The position numbers and the translations under genes are program-made. Source: Acanthosepion pharaonis (Eukaryota > Mollusca > Cephalopoda > Sepiida > Sepiidae). From it: a stretch of 64,000 bases of DNA. Below the pieces are notes generated by a model that saw nothing but the letters and a program-made list of their open reading frames with translations, ran no database searches and was not told the DNA's origin. Positions 10,781 through 20,575 of the stretch are shown here, piece by piece (within the stretch, counting starts at the first letter, position 1; each line of letters opens with the position of its first letter). The stretch is taken from contig CAHIKZ030005439.1 in NCBI GenBank assembly GCA_903632075.3, positions 1,517,501 to 1,581,500 of the forward strand, given 5' to 3'.

Positions 10781-10935
10781 AGATGTTCGGCTGGTGTAAT
10801 GAATAATGGCTCGGAATTGTTAATCAAGGAGTTGAGTTCAAATTCCAATTGGGTTCATTATATTCACTTTCATGCAAATATCCTTAGGAAAGATATGTAA
10901 TCATCTCTTCTCCTCCCAGCTATGGGTTAATTAGT
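10781..10935 (+). mobile_element. SINE family 2, copy joined to the 5S-derived sequence
   Basis: Begins AGATGTTCGGCTGGTGTAAT and includes TTGAGTTCAAATTCCAATTG (box-B-like) and a tail with CCCAGCTATGGGTTAA. The same head and tail occur on the minus strand at 32160-32330, 51710-51870 and 62610-62760. Confidence 0.6.
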
Positions 10936-11519
10936 AAAACTTGTATCACTAAAATCATTATTATCTTAGAAATAAAAATAAAACTGCGTACGAATATTTA
11001 GATTTCGGCATTAAATAACCCATAGAGGTTGATATGCCACTAAACAAAATCAACCAACAAACTAGAAATTCAGACAGAAAAAAGCATTTATTCATGTGTA
11101 CTTAATTAAGTGACCAGCGAGTGTATATGATGACACACGACCTTACCGAAAAGGCAACCCTCAGCAACACAATAAAATAACGCTGTAGAACATTCTAACA
11201 GGCCATCAATATTTAATCACATTTTATTATTTAATTTCTTGAGATATTCTCAGAAACAAATTGAGAGGATAGCGCAAGTAATAAAATTATCGCGAAATGT
11301 TTATACTCTCTTCAGTGTGAATTTTGTTCTTTTAATTACTTAATCTACCTATAAATAATACTAGCGAGAACCTTCGGAAATTTTACAGTCCTTTTTCACA
11401 ATGAAGTCTTATACAATTGTGGCCTTGAAGCACACGTGTATTTTAATCTTTTTACTGCTGATGTAAACCTTAAACATATTACCTGGTTATATTCATCAGG
11501 TCATTCATATAAAATCGGG

Positions 11520-12188
11520 AGCAACGTTTTCCGCTAACATGAAATGGAAAGATTACATTAATAGTTCACTGTTCCCTCCTGAATCTATCGAACTTATTTA
11601 TAAGTCTACCATGCGTCCATGCTTTGAATATTACAGCCACATATGGTCAGGTGCTCCTGCTCTATACTTAGAGATTCTTGATAAGATCCGAAGAAGAATC
11701 TGCAATATCCTGACCTGGCGTTTCGAGCTCAGTCACTTTCCCACCACCGAAATGTAGTTTCTCTTTTTTTTTTTTTTTTTTTCTATAAATATTTTCATGG
11801 TAAGTGTTCTGATGAACTTTTCTCTATGGTACCTAGACCTTATGAATTTAAGCGCTGTACTAGATTGGCGGTAAGGTCTCATCGTTTTACCATTGAAATG
11901 GCTAGATGTAACCGTAAGTTCTATATTAACAGTGTTTTCTCTCGCACTTCTCGTTTATGGAACTCTCTTTCGGTTTCTTGCTTTCCAGTCAAACTTGATC
12001 TTGAAAAATGTAAATGAAATGTCAATCGCAATCTTCTGTCTGTTTAATTCCTGTTTTTTCTCTCGCCTTAAATTTTCTTCTCATATTTTTTAATACTCAA
12101 TAACCCCCTTGTGTCTTAGTGGCATTATTTCCTTGCTTGGGGCGAAGTGATTAAAAAAAAGCAAATGAAAAAAAAAAAAAAAAAAAAA
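11520..12188 (+). pseudogene. 5'-truncated LINE with poly-A tail (family A)
   Basis: Plus-strand frames read as the C-terminal end of a non-LTR reverse transcriptase: KSTMRPCFEYYSHIWSGAP and a downstream frame LVPRPYEFKR-like/RLWNSLSVSCFP. The frames are split by a T-run (about 11767-11783) and stops. An A-rich tail at about 12155-12188 marks the 3' end. Related fragments are at 13674-13935, 23655-24030, 38370-38690 and 61215-61660. Confidence 0.75.
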
Positions 12189-12949
12189 GTGTTAATGCTC
12201 AGTATTTTTAAAATAGGTTTTTATAAAATCTACTTCCTTTAATCATGTTGAGCGGGTCCCGTGGAAATTCTATGTTTTTTTTTGCTAATTTTTATGACTG
12301 TAAATGAAAAAGACGTTAAACGCACGAGAGCGCTATCCTCTCCTCTATCATCCCTTTCTTTCAACTTATATATACAGCTTCAACGTACCTCAAAATTAGG
12401 CTTACCGGAAGTTAGAAAAAAAAAAGGATAGAGATTTTCTCTGTCCGCTGTTGTTATACAAAAAAATTGGTGCAGGGTACAGGCAAGTACATGGCATAAC
12501 GTACGTGCTAAGGAACGCTGAAACAGGCAGAATAATTATATATGGAAAAGAATTTAGAATCATTGCATACGTTGTATCATTATATAAACATTATATCCCA
12601 AATTTCACAAAAGGGTTTTTACATTTTTTCTGTTTGAAGTGGCACGTAACAATCAGTTTTCTCACGAAATTTATATCCATCTTGAAAATTTTATTTAGAA
12701 AAATACATCAATAAGTTCATATAGACAGAAACATAAATGTTTAAATGTTAAATTTTTTTCAACATTCTCATCCGGGCTTTTTGGACACACGTTACATGTT
12801 CACTTAAATAACAGTATAGACGCAAGAAGTCATTTACGAATCTTTTTAAGAGTTTTGTGTTAAAAAGCTAAGCTTAGTAAATATGTGGAATCTTCCACAA
12901 CAAACCAGCCTTACGTCTTTTTAGGAAATGCACTCTTCCTATCTAGTAA

Positions 12950-13430
12950 GTAACAACCTACTTTCATACAAAATATCAACGAGAAACCATTGGTCAATCA
13001 CAGTACATCCAACTTGCTGATTGCTCAGTTTCAACCAATCAGATCGCTCTCACGTACAGAGTCAATTTAGGCGCCAAGTCAATTCTGATCCTATCACGTG
13101 ATACAGGCAGATATATAAACCCAACACGTGTAAACTCCCTAGTAGTTTCTTTTCTTTTCATCTCTCTCTGTTCCTGCTCTTCCTGATTCGAGCCTAACTT
13201 ATCTACGTCACTCGTACATTTCAACACGCCGTCAAAATGTGACCCTAAAGGAACTCCCGTCTCGACTGATACAGTCAGACGTTAAATGATCAACACTTAA
13301 TTCATGCAAGTATTATCTCTGGCCTCTACCTAACTTGTTCATACAATTCCAAACACTCAATTTTAAACCTTCTGATAATTCAAACCTTCTATTCATCTCC
13401 AACACATCTCACACATCCGCAACAAATATA
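12950..13430. other. Possible LTR-like block with TATA motif
   Basis: Holds repeated CCAAT-type motifs (CCATTGGTCAATCA, AACCAATCAGATCG), then CAGATATATAAACCC and a CT-rich stretch. This layout resembles the U3/R part of an LTR or a promoter in an inserted element. No matching partner LTR was found nearby, and it lies directly beside exon 8's donor. Low support. Confidence 0.3.
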
Positions 13431-13439
13431 TTCACTGAC

Positions 13440-13643
13440 CTTGATTTTGATAACTTTGTCTTTTATTGACGCTTTTTCCTCAAATTCCGGGTCGGGATAA
13501 TAAACTATCGTTACGTTTTCTTTATAGGTATCCAATTGCAAAACTACCGGAATTTCAATTGATGAATTTGAGACATTATTTTGAATGCTTATATTTGGGG
13601 AAAAGCATTCTATTTTTTTGCTTTTTAAGCTACAATTGCTGGC
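13440..13643 (-). CDS. Plexin-like receptor, exon 8 (end of one IPT repeat, start of the next)
   Basis: 204 nt, phase 0-0, residues 249-316, acceptor CTTTCTAG, donor GTCAGT at 13434-13439. It contains the Cys pair NCSLKSKKIECFSPN of one IPT repeat. VTIVYYPDPEFEE follows, corresponding to the plexin linker motif (Y-x-x-(D/N)P-x-F) between IPT repeats, then KDKVIKIK opening the last repeat. Five N-glycosylation sequons (NCS, NIS, NVS, NSS, NVT) lie in this exon alone. The match to the plexin IPT3-IPT4 boundary is the clearest family evidence in the gene. Confidence 0.9.
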
Positions 13644-13673
13644 CTAGAAAGAAAACAAAAAACAGATTATGTA

Positions 13674-13935
13674 TTAAAATGTTATCATGAATTTTACAAG
13701 AAAAAAATGAAAACATGTTCTGTTAAAAAAAAAAACAAAGGAAGTAAAGCTTTTCGGTGAGTTTCTCTTGGTCTCGCATAAATCGTTTAATCCAGGATCA
13801 AGAAGTGCGAGAGAAGACACTATTAGCATAGAACTTACAGTTATATATTGTAAGTTCACCAGTAAAACGTTGAGACCTAACTGCCAATCTAGTACCGCAG
13901 AAAGTCATGGTACTAAATAGGAAAGCTCATCAAAA
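13674..13935 (-). pseudogene. LINE fragment (family A)
   Basis: Minus-strand sequence related to 11820-12000, for example GTTATATATTGTAAGTTC and GAAGTGCGAGAGAAGACACT on the plus strand, the complement of the SFTIEMARCN..FSRTSRLW coding region. Short and frameshifted. It starts about 30 bp upstream of exon 8's acceptor. Confidence 0.55.
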
Positions 13936-14132
13936 CAACTTCCATGAAAAATATTTACAGCAAGTTGCTAGGTGCCCAAAGTATTTTCTCTAAGCTTATT
14001 CTTGTCTGGCACAAGGCAACAAGTGTGGAGAACCCAGCTAGTTTCGAAGCCTCTTCAATAATAATGGCCTGCGAAGCTAGCTTGTTAACCCTTACTCTAC
14101 ATCGTGCTGACAATCACTATTGTATAATCATT

Positions 14133-14395
14133 TACTACAGAAATATGATTCTAAGAATACCATGGATAGAACATGTGAGCAATTAGGAAGACTTAAGGAA
14201 GTACAAGGAAACGTATAATCAGAAAGAGAGAATTGAAATTTTTGGGACACATAATAAGGAAAGAATAATTTAACACTCGCAGGATATAATTGAATGCAAG
14301 CGAAACAGAGGAAAACAGACAGTAACTTACTTAACGTTAGTCTTTACGAACAGATTTCTGAACAGAAACAAAAGATGTGGTAAATGAGTAAACTT
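14133..14395 (+). pseudogene. LINE fragment, RT C-terminal end (family C)
   Basis: Plus-strand frame reads RNMILRIPWIEHVSN, a typical C-terminal motif of this LINE clade. Frameshifted LKFLGHIIRKE and a K-R-R-K-Q-x-V-T-Y-L sequence follow. The same region recurs at 24030-24090 (-), 50380-51485 (+) and 56040-56260 (-). Confidence 0.65.
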
Positions 14396-14570
14396 ACTTG
14401 GAGCGAAAAAGAAACAGGAAGTTGTAGAGAGCCATGATCACCCACGTCCTGAAAAAAGAACATAAAAGAAGCTCACCATAGTTCCAAAGTCACAACAGTG
14501 ATTTACCCAGTGAGGATCGAAATCATTATAGTAATGATGGTCTGCACAATTAATACACACCCAACGAGAG

Positions 14571-14712
14571 TGGACTGAAAAGTTCATAGGCTAACTATGA
14601 AGGAGTGATGCTAAAGCTGTGACATCATATATGAATTAATTTCAACTCTTCTTATTAATAAAAAAAACTGCATTTTTTTCTTTTCTGACTTCTGTTCAAA
14701 GAAAACTGTTCA
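14571..14712 (+). mobile_element. Mariner 5' end fragment
   Basis: Starts TGGACTGAAAAGTTCATAGG and continues about 140 bp to TCTGTTCAAAGAAAACT. It matches the reverse complement of 23050-23185, the leader of the mariner at 22745-23190. The transposase region is absent here; the sequence diverges at about 14712. Confidence 0.7.
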
Positions 14713-14834
14713 TCCTGTTGATAAAAAAAAAGTCATCAACAGCGAATATGACATCCTCATCACTACTATACAACCATGTGGTTTTTCATGCTGGGGAACA
14801 GATGGACAAACGTGCTCGCAATAAGACGTAGTGT

Positions 14835-15455
14835 CAAAAGGGCGGTTTTTTTCACTCTTCGGCAATGTTTATTGTTTTAAAAAGTGATGATTAGAATGTT
14901 AATAAAACCTAAACATATCAAAGTGAATTTATTTATTTTTTTTTGTTCTTGAGAATTTACAAAAAAAATAAACACTATTTATTACGTTGTTTATTTACAC
15001 TATTTAATATTTATCATTTATTGGAATGATTGTCAAAGCATCGGCTAATTGCCAATTGATTCAAATTTTATAAAATGGTAAATAATAAGGATTTCCTTAT
15101 AGATGGTTCACTTATTTTAATAATTTAGCAAATGTTTATAAATAGATGGATAAAAAATTTTCACATTTAATTCTTTATAAATTGGTAAATAATAAATATT
15201 GCATTGCATTAGTTTTAATTGTATTAGTTTTTAATGTTGTAAATATAAAATTATATATATATATATTCTTGTAAATAATCTAATAAATAAATAGTGTTTA
15301 ATATTTTTGTTGTAAATTCTCAAGAACCAAAATTAATTAATAAATTCACTTTCATCATATGTTTAGGTTTTATTCCAATTTTAATCATCGCTTTTTAAAA
15401 CAATAAAATTGCTGAAGAGTACAGGTAGTTAAAAAAAAGTGGCGTCATTGGAAAA
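14835..15455. mobile_element. Palindromic AT-rich element (about 620 bp)
   Basis: The left arm (about 14850-15000: CTCTTCGGCAATG..TTGTTTTAAAAAGTGATGAT..AAACCTAAACATAT..TTCTTGAGAATTTACAA) faces its complement at about 15290-15430 (TTGTAAATTCTCAAGAA..ATATGTTTAGGTTTTATTCC..GCTGAAGAGTAC). The middle is AT-rich. No coding sequence and no clear target duplication were seen. Confidence 0.75.
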
Positions 15456-15479
15456 ATTCTCCTTTTGATTCTGTAATAT

Positions 15480-15665
15480 TTTCACGTAGGTTGTTTTGGT
15501 ATGAAAGACAAGAAGATCCGCTTGACAGTTGTTTATTCCAAGTTCACACGCTCAAAAAATGTATGCAGTGTCTGCGTCTCACGATGAGCTCTCGTTATTT
15601 ATTTCACCACATCAGAATCATGTTCAAGAATCTCCTGTATCAAGGGACGTAACTCGTGGTTAACT
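15480..15665 (-). repeat. LTR (left copy) of decayed gypsy element
   Basis: Diverged direct repeat of 17736-17977. Shared: GGTATGAAAGACAAGAAGAT, CAGTTGTTTATTCCAA, CCACATCAGAATCATGTTCA and ATCAAGGGACGTAACTC. Its edges are approximate because no clean target duplication was found. Confidence 0.75.
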
Positions 15666-17735
15666 AGTTTATACGCACATATTACATTTTCATCATTAAG
15701 ACGACAGTACAGATACTTGTAGCAATGTGGTTAGTAACAGGCACACAAGAGAGACAAAACAAAACGAAAGAACAAAATATGCAACTATATGTATATTGCA
15801 TAGTAACATAGGTGAAAACAAAAAGAATTCCTGTGGATAAAATTAACAGTTCGGTGGTTTTGACATACAACTTAAACGTCGCAACTTTGATGAACTGTTT
15901 CCGTTTTTTGTTTTTTGTTGTTACTGAGCTCTGTTCCTCAGTCGAATGTTTTAGTATCTGTTCACCTTATTGTACTGCTCCAGGCACTACTTGTTGATTT
16001 TAATTTTCGTCAACGTCGTCCATGTCTGGTGGCGGTGGAACTGTGGAGGTATTCGTGCTGTGGTGGACAAAGAGTCCAAACGATGTCTCCCAGCATTTCA
16101 GTAGACTGTTTTTCACGGTTTTCAGCGTTTTTTTTTTTTTTTTTTTCAGTGAGGCCATTCGCTTCTGGGTAGTGTGGGGATGATGTGGTGATTTTGAAGT
16201 CCCACTTTGCTGCAAATTGTTGGTATTCCTCTGACATGAAGCACGGCTTTCATGCCAGCAGTAGTCCATGAATACTTCTTGTGGAACTCCGAATCTACTA
16301 AAGCTTTGTTGCATGGACTTAATCACAGCTCCACTGTTCTGCGACAGTATTTTGTATACATCCGGCTAATTGGAGTATGCATCCACTACAATGGGACATC
16401 CAATATTGTGATGGCACAGATTTGCTGTTACTTTCTCCCAGGGCTGCGTGGGTACTTCCTAGCTTAAGAGTGACTGTTTCGATTGCGCATCTCTATACGT
16501 TTGTCAGATGTCGTAATTCTGGACGCTATAATCTATTTCTTTGTCTTTCAGTTCTTCGCACGCGCTCGCTCGCGCGCGCATGTGTGTATGTGTGTGTGTG
16601 TGTGTTTTCGGGGATATTAATATTGACTCTTTTGATTAAGTTAAGTCAGACGCAAGCGTGTTTTCCTACTATGGGCTGTACGTTCCTTGGTGTTATAATA
16701 AAATGAATTTTATGGGACCTACCTTTTCTTTGAGTTATTATGTCCACTTTACCGGCTACTGGGACTATGACGTTAATCTTACTTTTACTGAGAATATTTT
16801 GATCTTGATTTTCATTTTGTCTAAATAATTCAGCAGTAGGATGGCATCGTTCCCCGAGTCAAGTTCAGTGCCCACTGTGATTCGGGTGTCGCATGTGCGT
16901 TCAACTACATTCGAATGATCGTAGTCGTTTTCGCTTGAAGCAGATTCGTTTGCACAGTTTTCTTTGTTCGGAACATATTTTTAAAATGTCCGACTTTCAG
17001 ACACTTCCTTTTGCCGGGTAAAGTTCTATCCATGTGGCGATATCGCCAACTGTCACATTCGTTTTTTGTTTGCTTTTGTTTTTTTTCTTTGGTGTATATT
17101 TCCCGGTGTCCAGCCGTATTTCCGTGTTTTGTGGGTGGACTGTATCGTGCTTACTGAAGACGTGTTGGAAACTTTTAGGGTACAGCTTGTAGCTATTTCG
17201 TTATTTTTGCAGACATTTCCTACAGATTGAATTGTCTAAGTTCATTAGTTTTTTACTTCTTATCTTGTCACCCCGGATTCCAATTATGACACGGTCACGT
17301 AGCATACTATCATTTAAATATTCATGCTCACATCTTCGTGCTTGTATGCCTGAAAGAAACGACAGGAATGTTTCTCCTTCTCGCTATGTCCTTGTGTTAA
17401 ATCGATAAATTTCGTAGGCTATATCTTTGTTGCCTTGGACATATTCCTAGAATTTTTTCACTCGTGCCTTATAATTTCCTTTTTCTGTGTCAGTGAATGT
17501 TAGGGCAATGTATACCTCTGTTGCATTTTCTCCGGTCATGTGCAAGAACAAAACACATTTTATTTTGTCTGACTTAGTCATTTTTCTTCTGATACCACAA
17601 GGTAGAATTCAAATTTCTGTAACCAGTTTCTCTATTTTTCTTCAACATTTCCTTGCCAGGACATCTGCGTGGGAGGTTGAATAATATCCATTATTCTATA
17701 TGTTGATTTTCACTTCTGACACCGTGTTATATTTC
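15666..17735 (-). pseudogene. Ty3/gypsy internal region: gag, protease and integrase relics
   Basis: Read on the minus strand from 17700 to 15990. A gag-like piece (CVLFLHMTGENATEVYIAL, about 17580-17470) comes first, then a protease-like piece (ELDSGNDAILL, about 16870). An integrase core follows at about 16330-16000, with FGVPQEVF, MSEEYQQFAAKWDFKIT and SSPHYPEANGLTE, interrupted by an A8-type run that breaks the frame. Reverse transcriptase and RNase H are not seen between protease and integrase, so a large internal deletion is inferred. The element lies in intron 7, same strand as the host gene. Confidence 0.75.
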
Positions 17736-17977
17736 CACGTGGGGAGTTTCGGTATGAAAGACAAGGAGATGCGTTTTTCAGTTGTTTATTCCAAATTTAT
17801 ATGTCCAAAACTGTATATACAATGCCCACGTCTCGCGGTGAGCTTTTGTTTTTGTTTTGTTTTTGTTTTTTGTTTTTTTGTTCTAATTTGGTTTTCTTTT
17901 TGTTGTTTTTTTTTTTTACCACGTCAGAATCTTGTTCAAGAATGTCCTATATCAAGGGATGTAACTCATGGCTGTGG
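17736..17977 (-). repeat. LTR (right copy) of decayed gypsy element
   Basis: Partner of 15480-15665 in the same orientation. It is expanded by a T-rich low-complexity run (about 17842-17918), while the flanks TATGAAAGACAAGGAGATG and ATCAAGGGATGTAACTC match the left copy. Confidence 0.75.
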
Positions 17978-18449
17978 CACCTTGCATTATTAGAAATATT
18001 CATAGAAATATGATTTAATTTTTTTTTACTCGGTTTACTAAACAGGTTGTTGATTTTTTTAAAACGGAAAATAATTGAGTTGAAAATAATTCACTAAGAT
18101 TGTACTTAGACGATCCTAAGGAAAGAAGAAGGAAGGGGAAAGAGAGGAAAAGAGAAAAAGCAAAAGAGAGAGGTCGAGAAATACAAAAAGCGGTCATTAA
18201 CAAAAACATGAGTCAGAAAGATATCTTAGCTAGCATGTTGACCGAATTTTTTTAAAGACAATTGGAAGAATAGAATTAGAAATAATAAAAAGAAAGAAAG
18301 GGAAAAGACATGATATCAAAACGGGCCGCTTGATGAAAACCAGATATCGGTCAAAGCATCTAGCCTACTTTTGCGTAGAAAGACATCTTATCAATTTGGA
18401 TAAAGAGAAATTTTGGGAACAATGAAAACGAAATCTTAATCAGAGAAAA

Positions 18450-20045
18450 GTGTCTTTTGGGTTGAGGGGGAGTGACCGGTGGAACGGTATACAGATTCTG
18501 ACCTGTTAAAAATTAGAACCCCCACATTGACGAGTGAAAGATGTTTTCAATTCAGATAAATTAAGATTTTCTGACTGCCGGGTCTGACAAAAAACAAGAG
18601 GTGAAAAAAACGATTGTCTCAGATCACAGATGGCGACAATATTCTTTCCTGAAGTCACAACTAATTAGCGGCAGGCTGTGTTGACAAAACCCAGGTGAGA
18701 AAAAGCCAAGATTATCATTTTTCGTACGTGCGAAAAAGGCCAACTTAGATTTTGTTTTTTTTTAAAACAAGAACGATGTAACCACGCCCGAAGGGAGGAG
18801 AAAGGATGCTCGATCAATAACAATTGGTCGGAAACGGTCACGTGATCTGCAGAAAAGAAGAGAAAGAAATGCCCGATCAGGAACCATTGGTCGAAAAACG
18901 GTCACCTGACATACGCGCCTCCCCACCAAAAGGCACTGTGAGGAAGTAGGGGTGAAAACAATAGCGATAATGAGAAATCAAAAATAATGCGACTTTTGGA
19001 ATTATCGAGAAAACCCCTGACGCCGACAGACCCACCCCAGTTTGTTGCGGCATCAATAAAAGCAGGACCCCAGTCGACAGAAATCAGTTGGAGTTGAGAG
19101 TTGCAGCTGGACCGCGGGCAGGGATAGAGCCTGAACGCGGGCATCGGGCCCGATTCACTCGCCCCTTTGCGGGCAAAAGAATCCTCAGACAAGAAATCCT
19201 TCCAGCCCAAGTCGAAGACAGAAGAGTTCAGCCCCGGACGGCAGCGAGAAGAGACCACCTCGGACGACAGAGAGTTGCGGCTGAGTTGCGGCAAGAAATC
19301 CTTCCAGCCCAAGTCGAAGACAAGAGAACTTCCAGCCCAAGCAGACGAAGAAGAAGATTACTCGAAAGCCGCAGAGAAGTTGCAGCCAAGTCGAAGACAA
19401 GAGAAGTTGCAGCCAAGTCGAAGACAAGAGAAGTTGCAGCCAAGTCGAAGACAAGAGAAGTTCTATCTTAGTCGACGAAGAAGAAGAAATACAACTCAAG
19501 TCGAAGAGAAGAATCAACTGCGAATGATCGATAGAAATTAGCCCCAGTGTCGAACTAAACCACACTCCGACATACACAATTCTAAAGAGTAGGCAATTCG
19601 AAATCTTTAGGTTGTGTGATAGAAGCTTGTGCCATAGTCCACAGAGCGGGTCGGGAAATAAGAACAATTTTTCTTTATGTAACGGACATTAGATATAAAA
19701 AGGTTGTCACCCTTTTTATCAGTAATTTTTTGTCTCGTGAGTTTTTTTTTTTTTTTTTTTTATTTGTGTTTTGCCACCCCGTCGGACTCAACTTGTATCG
19801 GCCCCAATCCCTGCTGGTCCCGTCTGTCTAAGATCTAAACACAGCGTGGGTAGACAGACCGGAGATCAGTACAGTTGCTTCAGTAACCAGGTATTGGAAG
19901 CGAGTTGGGAAAGGCGAGGCTGGTGATCATCCAACCAAGGGGTTGGAGCGGCACGCTTGGAACCAGGAGGAGCGACCAGGAGGAGCGACGTCACAGTTGG
20001 CGCCGTAACCAAGGGATTCGACCCTGGGCCAGGTGTGTAACCGTC
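18450..20045 (+). other. LTR-like block with duplicated upstream motif and primer-site-like end
   Basis: Contains a duplicated motif (CAATTGGTCGGAAACGGTCA at about 18823 and CCATTGGTCGAAAAACGGTC at about 18885) and a CAATAAAAGC motif at about 19052. GGCATTAGATATAAAAAGG-type sequence follows at about 19690. It ends with TTGGCGCCGTAACCAAGG (about 19998), which looks like a gypsy primer-binding region. A stretch near 19829 (CTAAGATCTAAACACAGCGT) resembles one near 54274. No gag/pol was recognised. An LTR plus leader, or a solo remnant, is the best guess. Confidence 0.4.
19366..19470 (+). repeat. 27-bp tandem repeat (about 3.5 units)
   Basis: Nearly identical units built on GAAGTTGCAGCCAAGTCGAA, preceded by looser relatives from about 19195 (CAGCCCAAGTCGAAGACA). 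27 bp is a multiple of three, so several frames stay open and read QPSRRQEKL or AAKSKTREV repeats. Confidence 0.9.
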
Positions 20046-20575
20046 ACATGGCTAACTAATTTTTACGGACATACTACATACACTATGTATTACTGAGGGA
20101 ACGTTTGTTCATATTTGATGGTGTGGCCCTTTTGACGATATTCAATAAACACAATGCTTTTTGCATCTAAAAACACTGAGGCTATATCCTTCGCTGCAGA
20201 TGAAATGACCATGGCCTTCTTTGGAACAAGTGAAAATGAGTGTTTCTACTGTATGTTCTCTGGCTAAAATTGATGAACCCAACACATATTCTGCGTTAGG
20301 AAACTTTCAAGGAAATCAGATGGAGCTGTCTCAGACAATGTCAGGTTTTCTTGTGATGTGCTCAGGCTAGTGCGCTTTTGAAAAGGTGTCTAAAGACGTG
20401 GCACCCACCGAACAGAAACCTTCATTATGCCAAGTTCATTGTACAGAATATTCTCACGGCAAATAATAATAGCACTGGCTATTTGGTTTATAGTCAATTT
20501 CCTGTCATCTACCATCATCTGCTTTGTTTTGGTTTGGTTTTTACAGTAATGTTCACCATGTACAAGGCCCGAGCG

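Larger units (their letters stand above)
9499..13439 (-). other. Intron 8 (3.9 kb)
   Basis: Phase-0 intron with donor GTCAGT. It contains a LINE 3' end (9645-9985), a SINE (10335-10645), a 5S rRNA-derived stretch with an adjoining SINE (10669-10930), a LINE 3' end with poly-A (11520-12188) and an LTR-like block (12950-13430). The stretches 10930-11519 and 12189-12949 hold nothing I recognise. Confidence 0.8.

Noticed and set aside
19366..19470. CRISPR-like array
   Set aside because: Units are contiguous with no variable spacers, and the genome is clearly animal.
18902..19667. Several 120-160 codon ORFs with repeats such as QPSRRQEKL
   Set aside because: Open only because of the 27-bp tandem array; frames on both strands are equally open and no splice or start evidence supports them.
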